DNA from: Lachnospiraceae bacterium
GTDB lineage: Bacteria > Bacillota > Clostridia > Lachnospirales > Lachnospiraceae
Length of the DNA stretch: 64,000 nucleotides
Direction of reading: 5' to 3'
Assembly (NCBI GenBank): GCA_016280395.1
Contig: JAEEGQ010000056.1
Location: 1 to 64,000, forward strand
In this document: positions 24,130 through 33,289 of the stretch, piece after piece
Position numbering within the stretch: position 1 is the first letter of the stretch
How the letters are laid out: each line of letters opens with the position of its first letter
Position numbers and translations under genes: made by a program
The notes under the pieces: generated by a model
Database searches by the model: none
What the model was told of the DNA's origin: nothing
What the model saw: the letters and a program-made list of their open reading frames with translations, nothing else

Positions 24130-25685
24130 CGGTCATCCTCCTTAAACACCGCGAAGCTTTGGGCTCCGGCGTTTATCTTCCCGTCCTTTATCTCCGTATT
24201 CCCGATGGAATAGATGCATTTACCTATTTCACCGCAGATATCAACCTTTACCGAAGAAGCCCTGTCTGCAGGATTTACAACGATCAACAGCCTGCCGCGC
24301 CTGTACACAAACGGCTTTCCCTTTTTTCCGAGGACAACTTCAAAAGGTGCATCGGCAGAAAGATCTTTACAGCTGTTTTTAAGGGCTGTAAGGGCCTTTA
24401 CGGTATTAAACAGGGAATCCTTGTTTTTGCTTTCCTTTGCAACGCTTGTGCCTTTAACATCCACAGGCAGATACAGTTTCTTGGCCGGCGCCGAGGAAAA
24501 GCCGCAGTTCCTTGTATTGTCCCACTGCATCGGCGTTCTCGTGCCGGTGCGGGTATATCCGCCTTCTTTCGTCGGCATGTTTTCGACATATTTCATGCCG
24601 ATCTCGTCGCCGTAATAGATAAACGGAACGCCGGGCAGCGTAAGGATCGTCGCAAAAGCCAGCTTCAGCTCGCTTTCGTCAAGCTTTCTTGCAGGGCGCG
24701 GAGTATCATGATTACAGGTGATAAGACTTATATAGCCTTTCCCTTTGATCTTTTCGAGACGCGGGAGGTATTCCTTCAGGAAGCGAGAAATATCGCCGTT
24801 TCCGTCTTTTTTGAAGTAGGTATTGTCGTTTTCGTCACCGTTGGGCTCATAATCCCGCATCAGCGTATTGTAGCCGTTTCCCCAGTGATCAAGATAAAAA
24901 TCCGCATGGAAACCGGCATTGCATATGGCAGCCTCGGGGTTGCACCACTCCGAAACAAGCGCAGCTTCCGGGTACTGTTTGTCGAGCTTCTTTCGTATCT
25001 CGCGCCATATCTCACAGGTACCGGGCTTGCCTTCTCCGTCGTCTTTGACAAGAGAATCCGCCATATCCACGCGGAACCCGTCGCACCCCTTGTCGAGCCA
25101 GAAGCACATGATATCCCACAAAGCCTCGCGTGTCTTCTTTACGCGTTCGTCTTTATAAGATATCTGCCAGGGCCATTTGGGCCTGTAAAAGCCATAATTA
25201 AGCGCAGGCTGGCTCTTGAAGAAATTCAGCATGTAGGTGCCGTCGCGTTCGCATTCTCCGCCGATATACGGATGTCCCTCCATCCCGGCGATCCAGCAGT
25301 CTGTCCAGATGTAACGGTCGGAATACTCGTTTCTCTCTGCCTTTCCGCTGGCTTTAAACCACTCATGCTCTTCGGAAGTATGCCCGGGAACAAGGTCTAA
25401 AAGCACACGGATCCCTTTTTTATGCGCAGTCTTAAAAAGCCTGTAAAGATCTTCATTCGTGCCGTAACGCGGTGCGACTTTTTTGTAGTCCCTGACATCG
25501 TACCCGGCATCCTTGAAAGGCGAATCATAGCATGGGTTGATCCAGAGCGCGCTGCACCCAAGTTCCTTCACATAGTCCAGTTTTTCGATGATCCCGGGGA
25601 TATCACCGATCCCATCTCCGTTTGTATCATAAAACGACTGGGGATATATCTCGTAAAAAACCGCATTTTTTAACCACTTTGGCAT
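24126..25685 (-). CDS. GH13 alpha-glucosidase (oligo-1,6-glucosidase-like), intracellular
   Basis: A 519-residue enzyme close to the oligo-1,6-glucosidase / trehalose-6-phosphate hydrolase group. The calcium site DTNGDGIGD is at 20-28, nucleophile Asp207 sits in GFRVDMAD, acid/base Glu246 in LVSEW, and Asp327 in NHDTPR. No signal peptide, so it cleaves imported isomalto- or malto-oligosaccharides. Start after AGGAGGTTCC. Together with the GH13 enzyme at 6013-7320 the cell has two cytoplasmic alpha-glucan enzymes here. Confidence 0.88.
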   Translation of the reverse strand: MPKWLKNAVFYEIYPQSFYDTNGDGIGDIPGIIEKLDYVKELGCSALWINPCYDSPFKDAGYDVRDYKKVAPRYGTNEDLYRLFKTAHKKGIRVLLDLVPGHTSEEHEWFKASGKAERNEYSDRYIWTDCWIAGMEGHPYIGGECERDGTYMLNFFKSQPALNYGFYRPKWPWQISYKDERVKKTREALWDIMCFWLDKGCDGFRVDMADSLVKDDGEGKPGTCEIWREIRKKLDKQYPEAALVSEWCNPEAAICNAGFHADFYLDHWGNGYNTLMRDYEPNGDENDNTYFKKDGNGDISRFLKEYLPRLEKIKGKGYISLITCNHDTPRPARKLDESELKLAFATILTLPGVPFIYYGDEIGMKYVENMPTKEGGYTRTGTRTPMQWDNTRNCGFSSAPAKKLYLPVDVKGTSVAKESKNKDSLFNTVKALTALKNSCKDLSADAPFEVVLGKKGKPFVYRRGRLLIVVNPADRASSVKVDICGEIGKCIYSIGNTEIKDGKINAGAQSFAVFKEDDR

Positions 25686-25756
25686 AGGAACCTCCTGTCG
25701 GAAAGCCTGTTTTTAATTACTTTTTCATACTTCACATACTATTTATCGCTCTATAA

Positions 25757-26260
25757 TTATGTTTTGTCGATAACAAGCACTTTACCGGTATCTGAATTGT
25801 ATCCAATTATAACAAGTTTCTCTTTGTAATCATCTAATCGTGGTTGTTTCCAACCTAACCCAAAGTAGTTCTCAGTCTCTAGATACAACATATTTCCATT
25901 CATCTCAAAGGGCACTATAAAATATGCATGCCGAAAGCGAAAAGCATACTCCTTCAATCGTACCTCTCGAAATACATATTTCTCCGGGCAGGCCAGAATC
26001 CTCTTTATGGCTATTGTGAAAGCAAGAATAGCCGCGCCATACGAACCAATAATAATCGCGTTATAGATAATGATCAGTCGAGTTAATAATGTCTTATCAC
26101 TCCACAAAATAAAGATTATTATAATGTTTGTAAAAGCAACTAAAAAGCATAAACCTATACATGTTATTTTTCGAGCGTCTCGATAGTTTTTGAAATCAAT
26201 TGACGCTTTAATTTTGTTATACCGCTCGTTTTTTATATCTGTTTTGCCATCATGTTTCAT
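25757..26260 (-). CDS. Small membrane protein of unknown function
   Basis: A 167-residue protein with two transmembrane helices (about 32-53 and 64-88) and a C-terminal soluble part ending near GKVLVIDKT. The overall plan (charged N-terminus, helix pair, beta-rich tail with a YFGLGW stretch) resembles small YcxB-like membrane proteins of Firmicutes, but the likeness is weak. Composition is A+T-rich compared with the neighbours. No operon partner on the same strand is close. Confidence 0.55.
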   Translation of the reverse strand: MKHDGKTDIKNERYNKIKASIDFKNYRDARKITCIGLCFLVAFTNIIIIFILWSDKTLLTRLIIIYNAIIIGSYGAAILAFTIAIKRILACPEKYVFREVRLKEYAFRFRHAYFIVPFEMNGNMLYLETENYFGLGWKQPRLDDYKEKLVIIGYNSDTGKVLVIDKT

Positions 26261-26408
26261 ATTAATTGCCTTGACTGACTCGGACTGAATAATTACCGTA
26301 TCTCATCCGATTATACCCGCTTACTCGAAGATATACTGTTTGACCTGCTGTTACATTCCTTGTCATAATAACATATTCCAATGTTACTTTCAATGTCAGC
26401 TATTTCAT

Positions 26409-26497
26409 CAATCGGTTGAGCAATCGGTTGAAATATGAGCCGTTTTGGTCTGTGCGCTTCCCTTTTGATTGACATATGAGCCATTTTGGTGTATTAT
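26409..26497 (+). promoter_or_regulatory. Promoter of the HTH-Uma2 gene with two sets of direct repeats
   Basis: TTGACA (26469-26474) and TATTAT (26492-26497) are 17 bases apart. The spacer is filled by atatgagccattttggt (26474-26490); the same 17 bases with one change lie at 26433-26449, 41 bases upstream, about four helical turns. Further up, caatcggttga occurs twice (26409-26419, 26421-26431). This is the layout of a repressor binding in tandem on one face of DNA. The rest of the 322-base gap shows nothing clear. Confidence 0.7.
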
Positions 26498-26582
26498 ATC
26501 ACCATATCAATGATTGTTACACTCCTTTAGGGGACCGCCCTCTATATCAAAAATCGCTCAAAGCTAAGGAAGGACTGTATTT

Positions 26583-27494
26583 ATGACTATTGAAGAAATG
26601 ATCAGAAGAAAAAGGGAATTCGGCTACTCCTGTCAGGATATTGCCACTTTGTCCGCCGTTCCGGTCAGTACCGTCCAGAAAGTGTTAAGCTCCACTACTA
26701 CAAGCCCGCATTACAGGACTCTCACTTTGCTGTCCATCGCTTTCGAAGACATTGCAAAGCACAACAACAGCATCAAAGCGGCGATAGCTGCCCAGGAAGC
26801 CGCCCGCGCAAAGTACCTTGATCCGCAACCGGATGCAAAATGTGCATATATCACAAACCAGGAGGAAACAGGCTGCTCAGCCGTGCACGAGCGTTACCCC
26901 TACGGCGTTTCGGGCACAAGTGCCTTAAAAAGCACAGCCTGCGGCGATAAAACAATTGCGGATTACTATGCCCTTCCGGATGAGCAAAGAGCGGAACTTA
27001 TAGACGGCGTAATATATGATATGTCTGCTCCGACCTATATCCACCAGATAATAGGCGGCGAGATATATCGGCAGCTAAAGAATTATATTTCCGCAAACAA
27101 CGGCTCTTGCATCCCATTGATCTCTCCCGCGGATGTACAACTTGACTGCGACGACAAGACCATGGTACAGCCCGATGTTTTCGTTTTTTGTGACAGGAAA
27201 AAGATTATTAAAAAAAGAGGAATAGGCGCTCCCGACCTTGTAATTGAGATTCTTTCGGAATCAAACTGGTTTCATGATGTTGTGCGCAAGTTTGAAAAAT
27301 ACAGGAATGCCGGTGTACGCGAATACTGGATTGTAATGCCTGACACCCTTCAAGTCTGCGTTTACTTTTTCGAAAAGTCAGCAGACAGCATTAAATATAC
27401 CTTCGAAGACAGCATCCCGGTCAATATTTGGGACGGAAAGTGCTCTATCGACTTTAAGGCCGTATATGACAGCTTCAGTTTTCTGCTGGAATGA
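26583..27494 (+). CDS. Uma2 family nuclease-fold protein with N-terminal HTH
   Basis: A 303-residue protein. Residues 1-55 look like a small helix-turn-helix (CQDIATLSAVPVSTVQKVLS), and after a variable linker (60-120) a Uma2 restriction-endonuclease-like domain follows: LIDGVIYDMSAPTYIHQ, the acidic QPDVFVFCD, PDLVIEILSESN and KYRNAGVREYWIV carry the PD-(D/E)xK-type residues. Uma2 proteins are abundant in cyanobacteria and some Clostridia; their biological role is unresolved. The HTH could let the protein bind the direct repeats in its own promoter. Start preceded by AAGGAAGG. Confidence 0.8.
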   Translation: MTIEEMIRRKREFGYSCQDIATLSAVPVSTVQKVLSSTTTSPHYRTLTLLSIAFEDIAKHNNSIKAAIAAQEAARAKYLDPQPDAKCAYITNQEETGCSAVHERYPYGVSGTSALKSTACGDKTIADYYALPDEQRAELIDGVIYDMSAPTYIHQIIGGEIYRQLKNYISANNGSCIPLISPADVQLDCDDKTMVQPDVFVFCDRKKIIKKRGIGAPDLVIEILSESNWFHDVVRKFEKYRNAGVREYWIVMPDTLQVCVYFFEKSADSIKYTFEDSIPVNIWDGKCSIDFKAVYDSFSFLLE

Positions 27495-27516
27495 AAATGT
27501 TTTTCCGACACAAACA

Positions 27517-27540
27517 GGGCCTGCTCCTTCGAGCAGGCCC
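27517..27540. terminator. Hairpin between the convergent Uma2 and coiled-coil genes
   Basis: A perfect 10-bp stem GGGCCTGCTC/GAGCAGGCCC with loop CTTC, 23 bases after the Uma2 stop and 22 from the end of the opposite gene. T tracts are poor on both sides, so it probably terminates both transcripts only partly. Confidence 0.65.
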
Positions 27541-27561
27541 CGCGTCTCCTATAACTCTATA

Positions 27562-29628
27562 TTATTCTGCTTCCACGCCTTCGGTACGGATGATGAACTT
27601 AACCTCACCGTCTGTACCGTCCGCAATTCCCGAGAAGGTGTTGTAACCGGCTGCAAGATCGCGCATTGCTTCGTATCTCTCGATCACATTCTCGAGGTTG
27701 CCTTCCACAAGCTCTGTTATCCTGCTGATGCCCTTTTCATTGAATTCAGAAAGACCGTCGCGAAGGGCGAGTGAACCGTCACAGAGCTGCTGTACGCCGT
27801 CTTTAAGTGCAGGCATGTTGCTGTTGAGCTCTGCCGCACCGGCATCAAGCTTTTCTGCACCTGCTGCAAGCTTCTCTGCGCCCGCCTTAAGCTCATTTGC
27901 GCCGTCTGCAAGCTTCTCTGCGCCTGCGGCTGCTGTTGAAACGCCGTCTGTGTATGCCGCAAGGCCCTGGTAGAACCTGTTGTAGCTGTCAAGTGAAGCC
28001 TTGAGAGCTGCAACCTTTGCTGCACCTGCCTGTGCAGCTTCGAGCTTTGCCTTAACTTCGTCGGATTCAAGATTCTGTGCTATAAGCTGCTCGATCTGGG
28101 CATCCGTATTCTGCGCAATGAGCTGTTTTACTGCATCGGAAGCCATCTGTTCCTCTGTCTTTGCAGCAATTATTGCCTGAACCTGTTCGCTTTCAGCGGC
28201 TGCTTCACCAAACTGTGCGATAACCGCTGCCTTTACCTGTGCCTCAACCTGGGCTTTTACTGCTTCCATTACCTTGGCTTCAACAAGGCTTCTGTTTGCT
28301 TCAACCGCCTCTGTTACAGTCTTTACGGCTTTTTCATAAACAGCATCCTTATCAAGCGATGCAACAACACCGTCAAGCACTGCTGCGTAATTCTCGATCG
28401 TCATATGGGGAACTTCAATGCCTGCAGCCTTCAGCTGCTCTTCTGCGGTAGCAAGGAGCGATTCAAATACCTGCTTTGCGCCGCCGTTTAGTGTTTCATT
28501 GTTTGCGATTATGGTCTTCAGACCGTTTGCAAGATCTGCGGAACCCTTTGCTACCTCGCCCGAACCGTTTGAGAGTGCCGCTGCGCCGTTTTTGAGTTCT
28601 GTTGCGCCTTCTGCAAGCTTTTTAACGCCTTCTGCAAGTTCATCTGTCTTTGAAAGCAATGTGCAAAGTCCGTCATAAAGTTCGCCGGAGCCGCCCATAA
28701 GCTGGTCCATTGCATTCTTAAGCTCATTTACGGCATTCTTTATATCTTCCTCCGCTGCCTCGGCATTACCCGAACCGAGGTCTGCCTTGAACAGGTTGTT
28801 TGCCGCAACGGTCATGCTCATTCCGAGCCTGAAATCCGTCACATCTGCGGAGATCTCAACATAGGTCGGGAGCTCGAAGGTTTCCGCGTCAATACCGAGG
28901 TTTTCGTTCATACCGGGCACAGCAACACCGATGACAGCCGTCCTTGCACCGTCGTTCACAAGCCTGCCGTTTGTGACCTTAACATTTGTGAAGACCTCAT
29001 CATCCAGTGCCACACCCGTCACCATAACGAAGGGAACGCACATCTGTTCTTCCTTGCCGTTGATAGTCACTGTCCTGTAGCAGGTGTTTTCATAGTCAAA
29101 ACGGATGGTCACATGGCCGGACTTTCCAAGCATATCTTTGGCTTCCACAGCCTGTCCGTCAAGGGTATAGCTTACCTTAACCTTTACGGGAAGCTCTCCT
29201 GCTGCGCTGCCGCGGTAATAAACATCCTTTTCGCCCGCATTCCAGACAACGGAGTTGTCGCTGCCGAGTGTATATGTGGAGTCGCCCTTTACGACCTCGA
29301 TATCCGTAAGATTGCTCTTATCGTTGATAACCATTGCGTCTTCCGGATTCTTGATCCAGTCGCTTACTATTACCTTGTTTACCGTGCCGTCTGTGCCTGC
29401 AAGCACATAAACCGTTTCATTCTTGCCCGATGCACTTTCGGGAAGCAGCGTCGAGATATCGAAACTGCCTGTCTTTGCCGTCGCAGCACCGCTGCCTGCT
29501 TCTGCGGCGTAAACCGTGGTATTATCCTTATTTGCAGCCGAATGAATGTAAAGTGCTCCGGTCGCACCGCCTGCTGCAAGTACTGCAGCGAGCGCTATAC
29601 TTAATCCTTTTGCAATTGTCTTTTTCAT
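27562..29628 (-). CDS. Surface coiled-coil protein partnered with an MMPL exporter (YhgE/Pip-like region)
   Basis: A 688-residue exported protein with an N-terminal signal or anchor (about 1-30), a beta-rich domain (60-270), and a long Ala/Glu/Leu-rich helical region. Two stretches show repeats of the type L-x-x-G-A-x-x-L (about 315-375 and 555-625), as in the extracellular part of YhgE/Pip (phage infection protein) family members. No C-terminal membrane helices are present, unlike full YhgE. It lies directly downstream of the MMPL transporter, and such pairs are common in Clostridia; it may be the extracytoplasmic adaptor of the exporter. Confidence 0.65.
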   Translation of the reverse strand: MKKTIAKGLSIALAAVLAAGGATGALYIHSAANKDNTTVYAAEAGSGAATAKTGSFDISTLLPESASGKNETVYVLAGTDGTVNKVIVSDWIKNPEDAMVINDKSNLTDIEVVKGDSTYTLGSDNSVVWNAGEKDVYYRGSAAGELPVKVKVSYTLDGQAVEAKDMLGKSGHVTIRFDYENTCYRTVTINGKEEQMCVPFVMVTGVALDDEVFTNVKVTNGRLVNDGARTAVIGVAVPGMNENLGIDAETFELPTYVEISADVTDFRLGMSMTVAANNLFKADLGSGNAEAAEEDIKNAVNELKNAMDQLMGGSGELYDGLCTLLSKTDELAEGVKKLAEGATELKNGAAALSNGSGEVAKGSADLANGLKTIIANNETLNGGAKQVFESLLATAEEQLKAAGIEVPHMTIENYAAVLDGVVASLDKDAVYEKAVKTVTEAVEANRSLVEAKVMEAVKAQVEAQVKAAVIAQFGEAAAESEQVQAIIAAKTEEQMASDAVKQLIAQNTDAQIEQLIAQNLESDEVKAKLEAAQAGAAKVAALKASLDSYNRFYQGLAAYTDGVSTAAAGAEKLADGANELKAGAEKLAAGAEKLDAGAAELNSNMPALKDGVQQLCDGSLALRDGLSEFNEKGISRITELVEGNLENVIERYEAMRDLAAGYNTFSGIADGTDGEVKFIIRTEGVEAE

Positions 29629-29705
29629 ATCTTTTACCTAACCTTTCTTTTATTCCCCGCAAAGGGATCTTTGTTAGTCATTTATTTTGTAAGCCTTCCG
29701 GCCGT

Positions 29706-31805
29706 TTATGCCATACTGTGGCTGTGTTCCGGCACTTTGTCCACGTGACTCATACCAAGTGTTGTTGCGATTATCACTTTATCGAAAACATACAGAAGTG
29801 CAGGCAGCACAAGTATTACCATCACCATGCTGATGACCGCGCCGCGCGCCATGAGCATGCACATCGAGCTGATTATGTCGATGTCCGAGAAGAGCGTGAC
29901 ACCGAAGGTTGCCGCAAACAGGCCCATGCCCGATACAATGATCGAAGGGATGGATGTGCGGAGCGCCGTGGTTACCGCATCTTTCCTGGTCTCGCCTGCA
30001 ATACGCTCTGTCTTGTACCTTGTTGTCATCAGGATCGCGTAGTCAACCGTTGCACCAAGTTGGATAGTGCTGATGCAGATAGGCGCTATGAACGGCAGGC
30101 TCTGCCCGAAATAGTGCGGAAGTCCGAGGTTGATGAAGATCGCAGCCTCTATAACGGAGATCAGGATCACAGGGAGCGTAAGACTCTTTTCAACTATCGC
30201 GATGATGAAGAAGATCGCAACGATCGAAACTATATTTACGACCCTGAAGTCGCGGTCCGTTGTCTCGATCATGTCCTTCATGCAGGGTGCTTCGCCTATC
30301 AGCATGCCGTTTCTGTCGTACTTTTTAAGTATGTTGTTCAGTGAATCGATCTGGGTGTTTACCGCATCGCTTGCGACTTTGTACTCGGAATTGATGAGCA
30401 GCAGGTTCCATTTGTCGCTGCGGAGCATCTTTGTAAGGCGCTCGGGGATCATCTCCTCGGGAACAAGCGACCCGACCAGCGGATCAAGTCCGATCACGTA
30501 TTTCACGCCGTCCACCTGCTCCATCTCTTTTGTCATGGAACGGATATCCTTTTCTGAAACGGAGGTGTCCACAAGGAGCATGTGGGTTGAAGCCACATCA
30601 AATTCCTCTTTAAGCTTTGAGTTCGCTATAACGTAGCTGATGTCCTTGGGAAGGCACTCGCCCATATCGTAGTAAACTTCTTTGTTTGTCTTGCTGTAGC
30701 CTATATATGCCGGCGGGATGATCGCCGCGAACAGTACCAGGAACACGGGTACAAGCTTTATGCAGCCCTTCGCAAAACCGCCCATATCGGGGATGATGGC
30801 CTTGTGCCTGGTTGCCTGCAGGGGCTTATCGAAAACAAGGATAAGTGCGGGAAGGACTGTCACGCAGCCGATAACGCCGAGTATTACGCCCTTCGCCATA
30901 ACAATGCCGAGGTCACGGCCCATTGTGAAGCTCATGAAGCACAGTGCGATGAAGCCGGCGACTGTCGTGATCGAGCTTCCCACAACGCTTGTTAGCGTGT
31001 TCTTAACGGCATTTGCCATTGCTTCGTTCCTGTCAGGGGTCTTGCCGCGTTCCTCATTGTAGCTGTTCCAGAGGAAGATGGAGTAGTCCATCGTCACGGC
31101 CAGCTGGAGCACTGCGGAAAGGGCCTTTGTTATGTAGGATATCTCGCCAAGGAAGTAGTTCGTGCCCATGTTCAGGAGGACCATCATCGCGATGGAAAGT
31201 ATGAAGATGAACGGTGCAAGGAAGCTGTCGAGGAAAAGGACCATCGACGCAAGTGCAAGTGCTACTGCGATGCCCACGTAAACAGGCTCTTCCTTTTCGC
31301 ACAGATCCTTAAGATCCGTTACAAGGGCGCTCATGCCGGAAACGTAGCAGCTGCTGCCCGCGATCTTCCTGATCTCGCGGATTGCATCCATCGTTACGTC
31401 TGCGGACGTGGAGCTGTCGAAGAAGATGGCCATCATTGTGGAATTCTCGGTATTGAAGGCCTTGTAGAGCTTGTCGGGCAGCATCTCCATGGGGATCTGC
31501 AGATCCGCAACGGTGTCGTACCAGAGCACCGAATCCACATGTTCTACGGCTTCAACCTTTTCTTTCAAGGCCGCCGCGTCTTTCTCGCTCATGTTCTCGA
31601 GGATCAGCAGCGAAAACGCGCCTTTGTTGAAATCCTTGAGGAGTTCGTCCTGGCCCTTTACGGTATCTATGCCGTCGGGCAGGTAGTTAAGCATATCGTA
31701 GTTGACTCTTGTCTTCAGATATCCGAGTGTTGCGGGTACCATCAGCATCAGAGCTATGATAAGTATGGGGATGCGGTACTTGACCACCGCTTTTGAAAAC
31801 TTCAT
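29706..31805 (-). CDS. MMPL/RND family exporter
   Basis: A 699-residue membrane protein with two repeats of six helices: helix 1 near 12-30, a large extracytoplasmic loop, helices 2-6 (about 165-330), then the same again from about 365. MMPL proteins export lipids, siderophores or peptides by proton force. Start at 31805 has AGGAGGC upstream; an in-frame extension to 31853 overlaps the DUF308 gene. It sits between DUF308 and the coiled-coil protein and behind a TetR gene, the usual set-up of a regulated exporter. Substrate unknown. Confidence 0.87.
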   Translation of the reverse strand: MKFSKAVVKYRIPILIIALMLMVPATLGYLKTRVNYDMLNYLPDGIDTVKGQDELLKDFNKGAFSLLILENMSEKDAAALKEKVEAVEHVDSVLWYDTVADLQIPMEMLPDKLYKAFNTENSTMMAIFFDSSTSADVTMDAIREIRKIAGSSCYVSGMSALVTDLKDLCEKEEPVYVGIAVALALASMVLFLDSFLAPFIFILSIAMMVLLNMGTNYFLGEISYITKALSAVLQLAVTMDYSIFLWNSYNEERGKTPDRNEAMANAVKNTLTSVVGSSITTVAGFIALCFMSFTMGRDLGIVMAKGVILGVIGCVTVLPALILVFDKPLQATRHKAIIPDMGGFAKGCIKLVPVFLVLFAAIIPPAYIGYSKTNKEVYYDMGECLPKDISYVIANSKLKEEFDVASTHMLLVDTSVSEKDIRSMTKEMEQVDGVKYVIGLDPLVGSLVPEEMIPERLTKMLRSDKWNLLLINSEYKVASDAVNTQIDSLNNILKKYDRNGMLIGEAPCMKDMIETTDRDFRVVNIVSIVAIFFIIAIVEKSLTLPVILISVIEAAIFINLGLPHYFGQSLPFIAPICISTIQLGATVDYAILMTTRYKTERIAGETRKDAVTTALRTSIPSIIVSGMGLFAATFGVTLFSDIDIISSMCMLMARGAVISMVMVILVLPALLYVFDKVIIATTLGMSHVDKVPEHSHSMA

Positions 31806-31827
31806 GATTTTTTGCCTCCTTAGTTGA

Positions 31828-32430
31828 TCACTTAATCTCAGAATAAGTAACATCTATCTCATCCGGGTACTGGTTCCGGATTATCTTTACCGTGCTTATT
31901 GCAACAAACAGGTTCAGGAGCCCTTCCGACATGAGCGACAGTCCGAACAGCACTGTGATCGCCGCTGCCGTTGTTTCGGGACTCAGGATGAGCACCAGGC
32001 CGATCACCGCGGTGAGCACCGCAAGCATCAGTATCATCCACCAGGGTCTTATGCCGAAGCCCTTAGAATCAAAGGCGATCCTGGCTTTGAAGAGCGCGTC
32101 CGAGAAGAATGCAAGCCCGATCGCGACCACCAGCAGCTCCATAACGCTCACCGGCTTGATGAGCATCACAAGACCGAGCACCATGAGAATGATCCCGAAC
32201 TCGAGGTCGTACTGGAAAGCCAGCCTGAACAGGTCTTTCGAGAAGTAGCCGATGATCTTTATCACACCGAACAGCATCATCGAAACGCCGAGGATCTTTT
32301 CTATCACCATAAGGGAGTCAACGGGGTGTATCACAAAGAGCAGGCCCACGATGATGAATATGATGCTCATCACTATGTAACCGATCTTCGCAGTACGCAT
32401 GAGATTGACGGAACGCCATTTTATGTTCAT
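31828..32430 (-). CDS. DUF308 (HdeD-like) membrane protein
   Basis: A 200-residue protein with six predicted membrane helices in three pairs, the DUF308 pattern (IMSIIFIIVGLLFVIHPV, FGIILMVLGLVMLIKPV, LAVLTAVIGLVLILSP: each helix ends in a similar P-containing turn). HdeD relatives are linked to acid or envelope stress. Start at 32430 after AGGAAGG. A TATAAT on the minus strand (32536-32541) just past the TetR terminator, with a weak -35, probably drives this gene and the two following ones. Confidence 0.82.
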   Translation of the reverse strand: MNIKWRSVNLMRTAKIGYIVMSIIFIIVGLLFVIHPVDSLMVIEKILGVSMMLFGVIKIIGYFSKDLFRLAFQYDLEFGIILMVLGLVMLIKPVSVMELLVVAIGLAFFSDALFKARIAFDSKGFGIRPWWMILMLAVLTAVIGLVLILSPETTAAAITVLFGLSLMSEGLLNLFVAISTVKIIRNQYPDEIDVTYSEIK

Positions 32431-32562
32431 GGAGAGGTACCTTCCTTTCTTGTTCTTATTAATCTGATCTTTGAAATCCGGTCTGTGCGTTACGGATTTA
32501 ATTTGTTTTGATCTTTTTTCCTGATCACGTCCCGTATTATAGCCACCGTTTTTCCGAAAGAA

Positions 32563-32605
32563 AATAAACAAAAAAACGCCTGTGTCCTAAAATTAGACAC
32601 AGGCG
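32563..32605 (-). terminator. Terminator of the second tetR gene
   Basis: On the minus strand a perfect 10-bp stem CGCCTGTGTC/GACACAGGCG (32577-32605) with a 9-base loop is followed by TTTTTTGTTTATTTT. It separates the regulator gene from the exporter operon. Confidence 0.88.
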
Positions 32606-32659
32606 CAAGTTTGCCTAAAAAATCATGTGAAAGTGCAAAACAATAACACTATAGCGGTC

Positions 32660-33220
32660 TTACTTCACCGTCAGACATCTTTTCACCATCTCTTCCGCCA
32701 TACCGTGGTACAGTTCGCAGAAGCGGTCTATATAGACGTTAACGTCAGTAGTCATGCGGTCGTTCAGCCATTCGATCACGACGCCGAAGCACTCGCATTT
32801 GTAAAACCTGTTGATGATCCCCCGGTCGAACTCGCTCACTTTATCCCAGCCTTCGATCGACCTTCCGTATGTCTCCACAATATGCCCGCACACATTCCAC
32901 AGATACCGCTCGAAAATATCCCTGTTCACGGAATTGTAGATATGCATGATCGCAGTCCTGTTGCGTGAAGCGAAGCTTGTTGCAGCCTTCATGGCCTGCT
33001 CTACGGAATCGATGGTCGGATTTTCCGAGATCAGCTTGTCCGACTCATCCTTTATTATTTCTTCTATAAGTGCCGGAATGTCCTGATAATGATAGTAAAA
33101 GGAATTCCTGTTGATGCCGCATTCCTCGACTATCATCTTCACGGTGATGTCCGTGAGGGGCTTTTTCTCGAGAAGTTCCAAGAATGTAGCTTTTATCGCA
33201 TTTTCAGTAAAGTTTGGCAT
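32660..33220 (-). CDS. TetR family transcriptional regulator
   Basis: A 186-residue repressor with a clear N-terminal HTH (about 20-45: DITVKMIVEECGINRNSFYY) and the TetR-type YYHYQDIPALIEEI helix. The C-terminal part resembles the TetR_C domain of DhaS-like regulators. It lies directly upstream of, and in the same direction as, DUF308-MMPL-coiled-coil and probably controls them, though a terminator lies between. Start after AGGAGAC. Confidence 0.85.
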   Translation of the reverse strand: MPNFTENAIKATFLELLEKKPLTDITVKMIVEECGINRNSFYYHYQDIPALIEEIIKDESDKLISENPTIDSVEQAMKAATSFASRNRTAIMHIYNSVNRDIFERYLWNVCGHIVETYGRSIEGWDKVSEFDRGIINRFYKCECFGVVIEWLNDRMTTDVNVYIDRFCELYHGMAEEMVKRCLTVK

Positions 33221-33289
33221 ATCGTCTCCTATTAACTCTCACCCTGAATGAATCAGCTTAAACGCCTGCCTTAACGGCTTCCGTTTGCC

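Noticed and set aside
24159-25400. 413-codon plus-strand frame opposite the GH13 glucosidase
   Set aside because: Antisense shadow of a gene with all catalytic motifs; no family likeness.
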